A stretch of DNA of 54,606 bases from Streptomyces regalis (GTDB taxonomy: Bacteria; Actinomycetota; Actinomycetes; Streptomycetales; Streptomycetaceae), in contig NZ_LLZG01000359.1 in the NCBI RefSeq assembly GCF_001509475.1, positions 1 through 54,606 on the forward strand. The letters are read 5' to 3'. This document shows positions 7,746 through 18,647 of the stretch, in pieces. The stretch's first letter is position 1, and every line of letters begins with the position of its first letter. The notes beneath the pieces are model-generated. The model ran no database searches. It was not told where the DNA came from and saw only the letters and a list, made by a program, of their open reading frames with translations. The position numbers and the translations under genes were made by a program.

Positions 7746-8900
7746 TCACTGCGCCGATTCGTCCAGCGCACGCAGCACATCGGGCACCAGGTCCTCGGGA
7801 TCCTCGGCACCTACCGACATGCGAATGAAGCCCTCCGGCACGGCGTCGCCACCCCAGCGTCCGCGCCGCTCGGCCGTGGACCGCACCCCGCCGAAGCTGG
7901 TCGCGTCGTCGACGAGCCGCAGGGCGTCGAGAAACCGCTCGGCACGCGCACGCGTCGGCAGCGTGAAGGACACCACGCAGCCGTAGCGCCGCATCTGCTG
8001 CGAGGCGATCTTGTGCGAGGGGTCGCCCGGCAGCCCCGGATAACGCACGCCGAGCTCCTCCGGCCAGTCCCGCAGCGCCTCGGCGACCGCCAGGGCATTG
8101 GCGTTCTGCCGCTCCACACGCAGCTGGAGCGTGGCGAGGGAACGGTGCGCGAGCCAGGCCTCCATGGGTCCCGGAATCGCCCCGATGATCTTGCGCCAGC
8201 GCCGTACGGCGGCCATGGCCTCGGCATCGCGGCCGGTGACGTATCCCAGCAGTACGTCGCCATGCCCCGTCAGCTGCTTGGTGCCGCTGGCCACGGAGAA
8301 GTCGGCGCCGAGCTCCAGCGGCCGCTGCCCGAGCGGCGTCGCGAGTGTGTTGTCGACGGCGACGAGCGCGCCACGCGTGTGTGCCGCTTCGACGAGCCGG
8401 CGGATGTCGCACACGTCGAGGCCGGGGTTCGACGGCGTCTCGAGCCACAGCAGCTTCGCGCCGTCCAGGACGTCGAGCTGTGCGTCCCCGCCGGTCGGCG
8501 CCGTGCGCACCTCGATGCCGTACGCCTCCAGCTGCGCCCGCGCCAGGGGCAGCGCCTGGTAGCCGTCGTCGGGCAGGACGACCGCGTCCCCGGCGCGCAG
8601 CTGGGAGAAGAGCACCGAGGAGGTGGCGGCCATGCCCGACGCGAAGACCAGCGTCTCGACGCCGTCCTCCCCTGGTGCCTCCAGCTCGCCGATGGCCCGC
8701 TCGAGATGGGTCCAGGTCGGATTCTCGTCGCGGCCGTAGGCGTACGGACCTGTGGGCTCGCCCGGCAGGTGGTAGTGGGCGGCGAACACCGGGCCCGGCA
8801 GGGTCGGCTCGTGCTTGACCGGCTCGGGCAGCCCGGCCCGCACCGCGCGCGTGCCGTCTCCGGCGCCGGAAGACAGTCCCTGAGGATCTGTACCGCTCAT
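7746..8900 (-). CDS. cystathionine gamma-lyase/synthase-type PLP enzyme
   Basis: A 384-residue Cys/Met-metabolism PLP-dependent enzyme. It shows the family glycine loop in FASGMAATSSVLFS (about 95), WLETPSNPGLDVCDI (about 150), the PLP-Asp region VAVDNTLATP and the Schiff-base Lys in SVASGTKQLTGHGD (about 205). It could cleave cystathionine or a related gamma-substituted amino acid; lyase and synthase cannot be separated from sequence. The ATG at 8898-8900 overlaps the TGA of ptpA (ATGA), so the two are translationally coupled. Confidence 0.85.
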   Translation of the reverse strand: MSGTDPQGLSSGAGDGTRAVRAGLPEPVKHEPTLPGPVFAAHYHLPGEPTGPYAYGRDENPTWTHLERAIGELEAPGEDGVETLVFASGMAATSSVLFSQLRAGDAVVLPDDGYQALPLARAQLEAYGIEVRTAPTGGDAQLDVLDGAKLLWLETPSNPGLDVCDIRRLVEAAHTRGALVAVDNTLATPLGQRPLELGADFSVASGTKQLTGHGDVLLGYVTGRDAEAMAAVRRWRKIIGAIPGPMEAWLAHRSLATLQLRVERQNANALAVAEALRDWPEELGVRYPGLPGDPSHKIASQQMRRYGCVVSFTLPTRARAERFLDALRLVDDATSFGGVRSTAERRGRWGGDAVPEGFIRMSVGAEDPEDLVPDVLRALDESAQ

Positions 8901-9388
8901 GCCGCCTGTCCCTCCACCTGTTCGCGGACCTCGGCGAGGAGGCCCGTGCTTGCCGCCTCCACCATCTCGAGGCACTCCTCGAAGCCGTCCCGGCCCCCGT
9001 AGTACGGGTCCGGCACATCGAGGTCGTCCCCCGCGGCGGGATCGTAGGAACGCAACAGCCGCACCTTCGCCGCGTCCTCCGGCGAGGGCGCAAGGCGACG
9101 CAGGGCCTTGAGGTGCCCGGAGTCGAGAGCTATGACGAGGTCGAGGCGGTCGAACCAGGACGGCTGGAACTGGCGGGCCGTGTGGCCGCCGTCGTAGCCG
9201 TGCTCCTCCAGGACGGAGACGGTGCGCGGATCGGCCGGGTCGCCCTCGTGCCAGCCGCCGGTGCCGGCACTGTCGACCTCGACCAGTGAGTCGAGTCCGG
9301 CCTCCGCCACGCGGGCGCGGAAGACGGACTCGGCCATCGGAGATCGGCAGATGTTGCCGGTACAGACGAAGCAGACGCGGTAGGTCAT
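8897..9388 (-). CDS. ptpA: low-molecular-weight protein-tyrosine phosphatase
   Basis: A 163-residue LMW-PTP. The P-loop CX5R is VCFVCTGNICRSPMAES near residues 5-22 (nucleophilic Cys, Arg in CRS), and the catalytic acid loop is VPDPYYGG near 126. In S. coelicolor the orthologous ptpA neighbours the same holin-like and ssgR-ssgA genes and was described as a phosphotyrosine phosphatase affecting development and antibiotic production. The gene is 7 bp downstream of the holin-like gene's neighbour boundary at 9396 and overlaps the PLP-enzyme start by 4 bp, indicating a leftward operon. Confidence 0.93.
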   Translation of the reverse strand: MTYRVCFVCTGNICRSPMAESVFRARVAEAGLDSLVEVDSAGTGGWHEGDPADPRTVSVLEEHGYDGGHTARQFQPSWFDRLDLVIALDSGHLKALRRLAPSPEDAAKVRLLRSYDPAAGDDLDVPDPYYGGRDGFEECLEMVEAASTGLLAEVREQVEGQAA

Positions 9389-9395
9389 CGGATGC

Positions 9396-9773
9396 TCAGT
9401 CCCCGTCGGGCAGGACGACGTTGAGCGCCCAGGAGACGATCGAGATGATCAGGCCGCCGAGCACGGCGGTCCAGAAGCCCTCGACGTGGAAGCTCAGGTC
9501 GAGCTTGTCGGCGAGCCACGAGGTCAGCAGCAGCATCAGCGCGTTGACGACCAGAGTGAACAGACCGAGCGTCAGGATGAGCAGCGGCAGGCTCAGGAGC
9601 TTGACGACCGGCTTGACCAGGAAGTTCACCAGGCCGAAGATCAGTGCGACGACGAGCAGGGTGCCGACCTTCTTGCCCGTGCTGTCACCGGTGAGTGTGA
9701 TCTTGTCTATCAGCCAGACGGCGACCGCCAGGGCGCCCGCGTTGGCGATCGTCTTGACTACGAAATTCTTCAT
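9396..9773 (-). CDS. phage-holin-family (superfamily IV type) membrane protein
   Basis: A 125-residue protein with four hydrophobic helices: about 8-24, 37-55, 60-85 and 100-120. The signature stretch LLVVALIFGLVNFLVKPVVK and the C-terminal GFWTAVLGGLIISIVSW match the PF04020 (mycobacterial four-TM holin-like) family. Despite the name, these chromosomal proteins are common and are not evidence of a prophage. The ATG at 9773 has no strong ribosome binding site. First gene of a probable operon with ptpA and the PLP enzyme. Confidence 0.85.
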   Translation of the reverse strand: MKNFVVKTIANAGALAVAVWLIDKITLTGDSTGKKVGTLLVVALIFGLVNFLVKPVVKLLSLPLLILTLGLFTLVVNALMLLLTSWLADKLDLSFHVEGFWTAVLGGLIISIVSWALNVVLPDGD

Positions 9774-9833
9774 GTGTCTGATCGTGGCAGACGAGATCGG
9801 CCATGAGCACTGCGACAAGAGCGGACGAGAGCG

Positions 9834-10151
9834 ATGAAGGCATTCCGGCTGGACGAACTGGAGGCGGAGCGCGCCGCCAACGAGGGCGCCTACCTGCAGT
9901 TTCTGCGCGAGCGGAACATGTCGGTCGGTCTGTATGCGCTGAACGCCGGTGAGCATGATCCACAGAAGCCGCACAATCAGGACGAGGTCTACTTCGTTGT
10001 GAGCGGCCGCGCCCAGATCACCGTCGGCATGGAGACCACACAGGTGGCGCGCGGCAGCGTGGTGTACGTGCCGGCCGGGGTCGCCCACAAGTTCCACCAC
10101 ATCAGCGAGGATCTGCGGGTCCTCGTGGTGTTCTCTCCGCCCGAGAGCTGA
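9834..10151 (+). CDS. small cupin-domain protein
   Basis: A 105-residue single cupin barrel. Cupin motif 1 is DPQKPHNQDEVYFVVSGRAQ (His, Glu-type metal ligands) near residues 43-62. Motif 2 is YVPAGVAHKFHHISED near 77-92, with a candidate metal His. Divergent from the holin-like gene with 60 bp between starts. It may be a metal-dependent isomerase/dioxygenase or a sensor; no substrate can be assigned. Confidence 0.8.
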   Translation: MKAFRLDELEAERAANEGAYLQFLRERNMSVGLYALNAGEHDPQKPHNQDEVYFVVSGRAQITVGMETTQVARGSVVYVPAGVAHKFHHISEDLRVLVVFSPPES

Positions 10152-10312
10152 CCTTTGGTCTCGGGGTTCCCTAGGGGATCGATCAGGGGAGGACAAGGGC
10201 TGCGAGGCCCCCGCCGGGGCACCTGCCCGCCCTAGCATCGAGTGCAGGGAATCAGCAGATTCGCAGGATCGGACCCGGCACTGTGACGGGCGGAGAGGTA
10301 AGGACGAGGGCG

Positions 10313-10525
10313 ATGCGTGAGATCTTCGCAGGACTGCCGTGGTGGGTGAAGTGGATCGCGGTGCCGGTCATCGCCCTGGTCGTGTTCGGTGGGCTGATAG
10401 CCAGCGTCGTCGGGTTCGTCATCTGGCTGCTTTTCAAGGTGCTGGTCTTCGTGGCACTGGTCGGTGGACTGATCTACGTCGTACGGAAGTTCATGTCGAG
10501 CTCCTCGTCGCGCAGCGACTGGTGA
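10313..10525 (+). CDS. small membrane protein, DUF5326-like
   Basis: A 70-residue protein starting MREIFAGLPWWVKWIAVPVI, with two adjacent membrane helices (about 13-35 and 37-57) and a short basic, Ser-rich tail (KFMSSSSSRSDW). The ATG at 10313 follows GGACGAGGG. It is placed in this family from the WWVKWIAVPVIALV signature. The function is unknown; the position just upstream of ssgR is, from memory, conserved in Streptomyces. Confidence 0.75.
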   Translation: MREIFAGLPWWVKWIAVPVIALVVFGGLIASVVGFVIWLLFKVLVFVALVGGLIYVVRKFMSSSSSRSDW

Positions 10526-10585
10526 GGGGCCGACAGCGACTGGTGGGGGCCGTGGGGACAGGGAGGCGGTAACAGGAATCACCGG

Positions 10586-10603
10586 TTCCCTCGGGCGAGG
10601 GAA
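10586..10603 (+). terminator. terminator-like hairpin
   Basis: A 7-bp perfect stem TTCCCTC / GAGGGAA with a GGGC loop, followed by GTTTCC, 60 bp after the DUF5326-like stop. It separates that gene from ssgR. Confidence 0.5.
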
Positions 10604-10743
10604 GTTTCCGGGCAGGGCGTCTGCGAGCGGTGGCGGACGAATAGAGTCCGGAAATCGACGCGGGGACGACCCCCGCGAGCGGCGTGCACCCCCTCCCGTG
10701 TTCCCCCGCACGGGCTCCCCCCTCGCGCCTTTGGGAGTGACCC

Positions 10744-11607
10744 TTGGCCACGGTTGACACCGCACCCTCAGAACCCCACGCACCCCTCGGACGGCCGGGC
10801 TCCTCCGTACCCCAGGTACCGAGACAGGCCTCCTCGAGGACACCCCCCGAGCAGCCGCAGTCCGCGACGCTCATCGGATCCGTCCAGCGTGCGATGCGCC
10901 TGCTGGAATGTGTCGCCGAGCACGAGTACGGCGCTCCCGCGAAGCAGCTCGCCCGCGAGACGGGCCTGGCGCTGCCCACCGCGTACCACCTGTTGCGAAC
11001 CCTCGTGCACGAGGGCTATCTACGCCGAGACAAGGGCCTGTTCTTCCTTGGCGAGGCGGCCGTTCGGCTGGGCAGCAGCGGAGCCCAGCAGAAACGTCGC
11101 AGCACGGTCGCCGAAGCACTCGCCCAATGGCGTGATGCCATCGGTGTCCCCGTTTACTACGCCCAGTACCGCGACGGCGAGATCGAGGTCATGTGCGTCT
11201 CCGACACCCCGGGCAATCCCGCGGTCGAGGAGTGGGCCGACTTCCGTGAGACCGGCCACGCGCACGCCATCGGTCAGTGCCTGCTGTCCCAGCTCGACGA
11301 GGAAGCCCGCCGCGATCACCTCGACCGCCATCCCGTGCAGTCCATCACCCCGTACACCGTGCGCGACAGCCACACGCTGCTGCAACGCCTCGAACGGACG
11401 CGTCGGATGGAGCCGGTGACCGAGCGTCAGGAGTACGCGCTGGGCACGGTGTGCGCGGCGATTCCGATCACGGTGGGCACCACGGCTGCGACGATGGCCA
11501 TTTCCCTGCCCGCCCATCAGGCCGACCGGCTGCTGTCGGCGGCCCGGCAGCTGCAGGACGAGGTCGGGCGGCTCCTCGGGTCACTGGCGATCTCTATCAG
11601 TATCTGA
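10744..11607 (+). CDS. ssgR: IclR-type activator of ssgA
   Basis: A 287-residue IclR-family regulator. A disordered head (1-42) is followed by a winged helix (43-100, SVQRAMRLLECVAEHEYGAP, KQLARETGLALPTAYHLLRT) and an effector domain (about 115-285). The TTG start at 10744 is supported by GGGAG in the preceding bases and the absence of a better in-frame start. Its place directly upstream of ssgA identifies it as SsgR, which in S. coelicolor activates ssgA transcription independently of the whi genes. 96 bp separate it from ssgA. Confidence 0.92.
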   Translation: MATVDTAPSEPHAPLGRPGSSVPQVPRQASSRTPPEQPQSATLIGSVQRAMRLLECVAEHEYGAPAKQLARETGLALPTAYHLLRTLVHEGYLRRDKGLFFLGEAAVRLGSSGAQQKRRSTVAEALAQWRDAIGVPVYYAQYRDGEIEVMCVSDTPGNPAVEEWADFRETGHAHAIGQCLLSQLDEEARRDHLDRHPVQSITPYTVRDSHTLLQRLERTRRMEPVTERQEYALGTVCAAIPITVGTTAATMAISLPAHQADRLLSAARQLQDEVGRLLGSLAISISI

Positions 11608-11703
11608 AAACTCACTCCTTGTGATCTCTCGTGTACTTTCAGCAAGATTCCACCAGTGTCGGGTTCGTTCCCGGACAGTCGACGGCAAACGACGGGGTAG
11701 GCG

Positions 11704-12141
11704 ATGCGCGAGTCCGTGCAGGCAGAGGTCATGATGAGCTTTCTCGTGTCCGAGGAGCTCTCGTTCCGTATCCCGGTGGAGCTGCGCTACGAGACCTGTG
11801 ATCCCTATGCCGTACGGCTGACCTTCCACCTGCCCGGTGATGCCCCAGTGACCTGGGCCTTCGGCCGCGAGCTGCTGGTCGATGGGGTGGGCAGACCGTG
11901 CGGGGAGGGCGACGTACGGGTCTCGCCGGCCGGTTCCGAGACGCTGGGTGACGTCCTGATCCGGCTTCAGGTCGGTGCCGACCAGGCGCTGTTCCGCTCC
12001 TCGGTGGCGCCGCTGGTGGCCTTCCTCGACCGCACCGACAAGCTGGTGCCGCTCGGGCAGGAGGGTGCGCTCGCCGACTTCGATGCCCACCTCGACGAGG
12101 CTCTCGACCGCATCCTGGCGGAAGAGCAGAGCGCGGGCTGA
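11704..12141 (+). CDS. ssgA: sporulation-specific cell division protein SsgA
   Basis: A 145-residue SALP-family protein starting MRESVQAEVMMSFLVSEELS, with conserved cores LRYETCDPYAVRLTFHLPGD and VTWAFGRELLVDG. It matches SsgA rather than its paralogues by the N-terminus and the C-terminal DRILAEEQSAG. SsgA is restricted to sporulating actinomycetes; it marks and stimulates septation sites and hyphal branching in concert with SsgB and FtsZ. GGGGTAGG precedes the ATG. The promoter in the 96-bp gap is the known SsgR target; an imperfect GTCGGG/CCCgGAC dyad lies near 11656-11674. Confidence 0.95.
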   Translation: MRESVQAEVMMSFLVSEELSFRIPVELRYETCDPYAVRLTFHLPGDAPVTWAFGRELLVDGVGRPCGEGDVRVSPAGSETLGDVLIRLQVGADQALFRSSVAPLVAFLDRTDKLVPLGQEGALADFDAHLDEALDRILAEEQSAG

Positions 12142-12283
12142 AGCGCTACGGCAGCGAGGGGGTGGCGTAACGCTTCGCCGGAGCGCTGCGGGGCGCGCGG
12201 GAACGCTTCTTCTTCGCGGGCGTGCGCCGTGTTCCGGCGGATGGGCAGGCCCGCCGCCTGTGCGAGAAGGGCGGCCGTGTCCG

Positions 12284-14074
12284 TCACCGCTTCCGGCGTC
12301 GTCCCCGCCCGCCCCGCCCTGGAGCCGACTGCGTGCCCGCCGGGGCCGGCTGGGTTCCCGCAGACACCGCCCCCTTCTCCGGCCGGTCGGCCGAGACCAC
12401 CAGGGCCGCGAGAGCCGTGGTGACCGGCACCGAGGCGACCAGGCCGATGGAGCCCACCAGCGTGCGCACGATCTCCTCCGCCACCAACTCACTGTTGGCG
12501 ACCGTGCCGACGCTGCTCTGCGCGATCGAGAAGAGCAGCAGCAACGGCAGCGCGGCGCCGGCGTAGGCGAGGACCAGTGTGTTGACGACGGACGCGATGT
12601 GGTCGCGGCCGATTCGGATGCCCGCCCGGTACAGCCCGCGCCAGCCCATCGTAGGGTTGGCCTCGTGCAGCTCCCAGACCGCGGACGTCTGGGTGACCGT
12701 CACGTCGTCGAGGACGCCGAGCGAACCGATGATGACACCGGCGAGCAACAGACCGCTCATGTCGATCGAGGGGTACAGCCCGTGGATCAGACCGGTGTTG
12801 TCGTCCGTGTTGCCGGTGAGCGCTGCCCAGTCGATGAACCCCGAGCCGAGAAGGCCGATCAGCAGCAGTGAGAGCAGCGTGCCGAGCACGGCCACCGACG
12901 TGCGGGCCGACAAGCCATGGCACATGTAGAGGGCGATCAGCATGATCGCGCTCGCCCCCACCACCGCCACGACCAGCGGGTTCGAGCCCTGCAGGATCGC
13001 CGGCAGGATGAAGAAGGTCAGCATCATGAAGCTGATGGCCAGTGCGATCAGCGCCATGACACCGCGCATCCGCCCCACCGCCACGACGGCGAGCGCGAAG
13101 ATGCCGGCGAGCAGGGCCATCGGGATCCTGCGGTTCACGTCGGTGACGGAGTACTGCAGGTCCTTGGGCGCGGAGGGCTCGTAAGCGACCACGACGTCCT
13201 GGCCCTCTTGCAACTGCCGTGACTGGTCGGGCTGCACGATCTCCGTGAAGGTGCGGCCCTTGTCCTTGCCCGTGTCGACGCGGATCGTTGCCTTCTTGCA
13301 GGTGCCGTTCTCCTGCTGCACCGCGGAAGAACCCTCGGCGGTGGAGGTGTCCCCGGTCGGGGGCACTCCCGAGGCGCCGACGTCCTTGCAGCTGACCTCG
13401 ACCACCTTGGTGACCGTGGCATTCTGCGTCTGCCGGTCGAAGCCGACCCCCGTGCGCTCGTGTGGCGGGGCACCGCCCGGCCACAGCACCGCGAGCCCCA
13501 CCACCACCGCCGCGGCGAACGGGATCAGGATCGCCGCGATGACCTTGCGCAGGTGCTGGGAGACGGGCGCCGCGGGGCCATGGGCGTGACTGTGGGAGTG
13601 CGCATGCCCGCCACCGTCATCGCCGCCGTTACCGCCGCCACGGGATCCGCCGGATCCGTCCCCGTGCCCATGGCCACCACCGGAGTCGTGACCGTCGCCC
13701 GGGCCGGCGCCCTGCCCCGGTGAGCCGCCGAAACCGGGACCCTGACCGTGCAGTCCACCAGAACCGGGACCGTGCAGGTCGCTGGATCCAGGCCCGCGCC
13801 CATGCCCTCCGCCGCCCCCGCTCCCGTGTGGCCCCTGCATCCCACCGGCTCCGGGCCCGTGTTCGTGCCAGCCGCCCGAATCAGCCGTGTGATCGCCGTG
13901 GCCGCCTCCGGAACCAGGCCCGTATCCACCGTCGTATCTGCTTCCGGCAACCCCCGAACCCCGGCCGTCAGTACGGCCGTTGCTCCGCGTGGGGCCGCTT
14001 CCGGGGCCGTTTCCGAAGCCGGAGCCGCGGGGCGGCTCGGGCGGTGGGTACGGAGGCTCATGCGTCGTGGTCAC
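12284..14074 (-). CDS. YibE/F-like membrane protein with Gly/His-rich N-terminal tail
   Basis: A 596-residue protein. Residues 1-165 are low-complexity Gly/His/Ser/Pro sequence with repeated GPGSGGLHGQGPGFGG-like units ending in a histidine run (GGGHAHSHSHAHG). A first membrane helix follows (about 174-198), then an extracytoplasmic beta domain (205-315) with two Cys (SCKD, GTCKK), then about seven helices forming the YibE/F domain (PF07907 type, 320-570) including LGVLDDVTVTQTSAVWELHE. The C-terminus is basic (GRGGRGRRRKR). The gene starts with GTG at 14074, divergent from the thiC riboswitch. The function of the family is not established; a transporter role is speculative. Confidence 0.85.
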   Translation of the reverse strand: MTTTHEPPYPPPEPPRGSGFGNGPGSGPTRSNGRTDGRGSGVAGSRYDGGYGPGSGGGHGDHTADSGGWHEHGPGAGGMQGPHGSGGGGGHGRGPGSSDLHGPGSGGLHGQGPGFGGSPGQGAGPGDGHDSGGGHGHGDGSGGSRGGGNGGDDGGGHAHSHSHAHGPAAPVSQHLRKVIAAILIPFAAAVVVGLAVLWPGGAPPHERTGVGFDRQTQNATVTKVVEVSCKDVGASGVPPTGDTSTAEGSSAVQQENGTCKKATIRVDTGKDKGRTFTEIVQPDQSRQLQEGQDVVVAYEPSAPKDLQYSVTDVNRRIPMALLAGIFALAVVAVGRMRGVMALIALAISFMMLTFFILPAILQGSNPLVVAVVGASAIMLIALYMCHGLSARTSVAVLGTLLSLLLIGLLGSGFIDWAALTGNTDDNTGLIHGLYPSIDMSGLLLAGVIIGSLGVLDDVTVTQTSAVWELHEANPTMGWRGLYRAGIRIGRDHIASVVNTLVLAYAGAALPLLLLFSIAQSSVGTVANSELVAEEIVRTLVGSIGLVASVPVTTALAALVVSADRPEKGAVSAGTQPAPAGTQSAPGRGGRGRRRKR

Positions 14075-14150
14075 CGACCGATCATCGCAAGAACGACCGG
14101 GGCCCTCTGTTCACCGCGCCCGAATTGGCGCTAGCGTGGTGCCACCTTTG

Positions 14151-16112
<1,962 letters not shown>

Positions 16113-16170
16113 CGCCGACGTCCTGACCCAGGGCGCCATGCCCCGGTGTCCGGCATGCTGCCCGGGCATT

Positions 16171-16260
16171 CGGCTTGCGCCTCCCCGAGGAGGTCTCCCC
16201 GGGGCTCCGTCGCTCAGGAGGGTCCCCGGCGGGGCTCTCCTACGGCGGGGGCGCAAGCCG
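16171..16260. repeat. long-arm inverted repeat between convergent genes
   Basis: CGGCTTGCGCC at 16171-16181 and its perfect complement at 16250-16260 enclose 68 bp that is itself rich in short dyads (CCCCGAGGAGG, CCCCGGGG, GGTCCCCGGCGGGG). It sits between convergent thiC and the membrane-protein gene. It may act as a complex bidirectional terminator or be a dispersed palindromic element. Confidence 0.6.
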
Positions 16261-16265
16261 AGGGG

Positions 16266-17129
16266 CTACTCCGGCTGGTGTTCCGGCCCTCCGAAGTCCG
16301 GGCTCGTGTAGTCCGGGCTGGAGAAGCTCGGCCGTGGGCCCCGGGAGCCACCGTCGTCCGGGCTGCTGAAGCCCGGGCGGTCGTAGCCGAGGTTCGGGAT
16401 ACGGCCGGCCGGCGTCGACGGTGGCGTGCGGTGCAGTGCCGATGCCGTGCCGGGGGCGGCGAGCGCCTCCCGCAGGAAGGGCAGGACGCCGCGCTCCAGA
16501 AGGGCCTCGCGCCAGGCTTCCCTGGCCCGGGTGACTTCCTCGCTCAGTTCGCCGTACGGGCCGCCGTCGAATGCCGGCCGGTTGCGCAGGGCGGTGAGCA
16601 GGAGTCCGACGGCGGCGACCAGGATCGCGGCCGCCGCCACGGCGCCGAACACCCATCCGGTGGTCAGCATCGTCTGGGCGAACGCCGGCTCGGGGTCGAA
16701 CATCTTCAGGATGTAGCCGACGAGCAGGAAGATCGCCGCGGCGGTGCCGGCGAGAACGGGTGCCAGGACGGCGAGGACGGCGACGACGCCCGGGCCGGCG
16801 GTCTCAGCGACCTCTCCCATGGTGGTGGCGAGCCCCATCGCACCCATGCCCGGCTCGGTGGAGCCGGACTCGCGGGCGGACGACGGGGTGGACGGCGCCG
16901 GCTGGCGCAGTTCCTCGCGGACCTTCACGTAGTGCTGGTACTCGGTCGCCGCGGCCGCCGTGATGAGTGCGGTGGCGTTGAGCGCCATGGTGCGCAGCTG
17001 TTCGGGGTTGAGCCGCTGTCCGACAGCGGCCAGTTCCGGGCGGTGTGGTGCGGAGCGCAGCGCCTCATCGAGGATCCGCTCGTACTCTTGGCGGTCCTCG
17101 CTGTGCAGGTGCTGCGGAACGCTGTTCAT
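16266..17129 (-). CDS. conserved membrane protein of unknown function
   Basis: A 287-residue protein. A soluble, helical N-terminus (1-95) is followed by two membrane segments (about 108-140, GPGVVAVLAVLAPVLAGTAA; 155-180, GWVFGAVAAAAILVAAVGLL), an amphipathic stretch and a Pro/Ser-rich tail with repeated FSSPD / TSPDFGGPEH units. The ATG at 17129 follows GGGGGA at good spacing; the ATG at 17135 is too close to it. No family with known function was recognised. Confidence 0.72.
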   Translation of the reverse strand: MNSVPQHLHSEDRQEYERILDEALRSAPHRPELAAVGQRLNPEQLRTMALNATALITAAAATEYQHYVKVREELRQPAPSTPSSARESGSTEPGMGAMGLATTMGEVAETAGPGVVAVLAVLAPVLAGTAAAIFLLVGYILKMFDPEPAFAQTMLTTGWVFGAVAAAAILVAAVGLLLTALRNRPAFDGGPYGELSEEVTRAREAWREALLERGVLPFLREALAAPGTASALHRTPPSTPAGRIPNLGYDRPGFSSPDDGGSRGPRPSFSSPDYTSPDFGGPEHQPE

Positions 17130-17327
17130 GTGCATCCCCCGATGCTCCGTAGGGCTTGGGGCTCGCATGCCAACGAGCCGTCGGGCAGAAACGGAGGGGA
17201 GCCTGCTACGGATAAGCCGATGGTAGAGCGGTGACGGCACACGGTGACAGGGGGTTTCCCAAAATTGGGCCCTGGCCTGCGCCGTCCTCCGTCACTGTGC
17301 CATGGGGGACGCCTGCCCGGTGAACGT

Positions 17328-18404
17328 TCAGATATCCAGGGGAAGTTGCTGGACCAGCAGCTTTCCGGCCATGGTCACGCCGCCGTCCATCGCGATGGCG
17401 AGGCGGTCGGCGTAGACGTGCGGTCCCTCGATCAGGGGGCCGGCGCTGTCCTCGCCCTCCTCGGAGCCGACCTCGCCCAACAGGTACGGAATGGGGCTGT
17501 GGCCGTGAACGATGCGGGTGCCGCCGTACGTATCGAGCAGGGAGCGAACGTGGTCGGCGCCACCCTCGTCGCGGAAGGAGAACCGCTTGGTGAACTTGCG
17601 GAACAGGTCCCAGACTTCGTCGGCGTCGTTGCGCGTGAGTGTCTCGCGGACGGTGTCGTTGACGGCCTCGATCGAGTCGCCGTAGTCGAGATAGGCGGTG
17701 GTGTCCGAGTGCACGAGCAGATGGCCGTCGACCTCTTCCATGGCGTCCAGCCGGGACATCCACTGCAGGTGGTGGTCCTGGAGGCGGTCCATGTCGGTCT
17801 TCTGGCCGCCGTTGAGCAGCCAGGCCGCCTGGAAGGTGGCGGTGCCCGCGCCGGAGTTGACGGGGGTGTCGCCGAACCGCTTGGCGCCGATCAGCAGCAG
17901 CTCGTGGTTGCCCATCAGGGCCTTGCAGTAGCCGCCGGCCGCGGCGGCCTCCGCCGACAGTCGCATCACGAGGTCGATGACGCCGATGCCGTCGGGGCCG
18001 CGGTCGGTGAAGTCGCCGAGGAACCACAGCCGGGCGGTGCCCGCGCACCAGTTCCCCGCCGAGTCGATGAGGCCCTTCTCCTGGAGCGCGGCCACCAACT
18101 CGTCGAGATAGCCGTGCACGTCACCGACGACGAACAGTGGACCCGGACCGTCCACCGACTGCGGCTCCGGCACGGCCGCGGGGTCGACGGTCACTTGAAG
18201 GGTGTCACCGCGGTTGATCACGGGCAGGTCGCGCTGCGTGGGCGTGTAGCCCTCCGGATGGGCTTCGTCGAGGGGCGGGGCGACGTCGCCGGGGTGCGTG
18301 CTCTGGGCGTACGGACCGGTCTCGTGGACGTAAGCGGGCACCCGGAAGTCGCGCAACGTCGCCGTACGCTCCATCTCGGGTCCCTGACCGGCCCCCTGAG
18401 TCAT
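17328..18404 (-). CDS. metallophosphoesterase (Ser/Thr-phosphatase-like)
   Basis: A 358-residue calcineurin-like phosphoesterase with the three PPP-type metal motifs: GDVHG near 93 (FVVGDVHGYLDELV), GDFTDRG near 122 (LWFLGDFTDRGPDGIG) and GNHE near 155 (KALMGNHELLLIG), plus late histidines in LLVHSDT and IVHGHSPIP. About 90 N-terminal residues precede the fold. The ATG at 18404 is preceded by GGAGGGG. It is probably a protein or small-molecule phosphatase in the cytoplasm. A TATGAT -10-like box lies on the same strand about 80 bp upstream. Confidence 0.86.
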   Translation of the reverse strand: MTQGAGQGPEMERTATLRDFRVPAYVHETGPYAQSTHPGDVAPPLDEAHPEGYTPTQRDLPVINRGDTLQVTVDPAAVPEPQSVDGPGPLFVVGDVHGYLDELVAALQEKGLIDSAGNWCAGTARLWFLGDFTDRGPDGIGVIDLVMRLSAEAAAAGGYCKALMGNHELLLIGAKRFGDTPVNSGAGTATFQAAWLLNGGQKTDMDRLQDHHLQWMSRLDAMEEVDGHLLVHSDTTAYLDYGDSIEAVNDTVRETLTRNDADEVWDLFRKFTKRFSFRDEGGADHVRSLLDTYGGTRIVHGHSPIPYLLGEVGSEEGEDSAGPLIEGPHVYADRLAIAMDGGVTMAGKLLVQQLPLDI

Positions 18405-18647
18405 CAGACCCCTCCACCATCGCGCCGCAGCTGCACCGCATCGGACTGCCTGGTCGCAGCGGCCCGCGGGTGTCGTGGGCCCATCATAGGAATGCCGATC
18501 GCGCCATGTGATGACCCAGGGGTGGTGAATCGGAGCAGGACTCCTGTTCACCGCGGCTTTCGCCCCGATTGGCCAGGACTTCGGCCGCCTCGATGACCGC
18601 GCTTTCTTCCGCTCTTCGACCTGCGTGTGCCGCCCTCCGACCTGCTT

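Noticed and set aside
9396..9773. Prophage signature from the holin-family gene
   Set aside because: The PF04020-type protein is a widespread chromosomal membrane protein; no phage structural, integrase or lysin genes are nearby.
17215..17290. tRNA-like text (GGTAGAGCGGTGACGGCA)
   Set aside because: It resembles a D arm, but there is no matching acceptor stem, anticodon stem or GTTCGA T loop on either strand.
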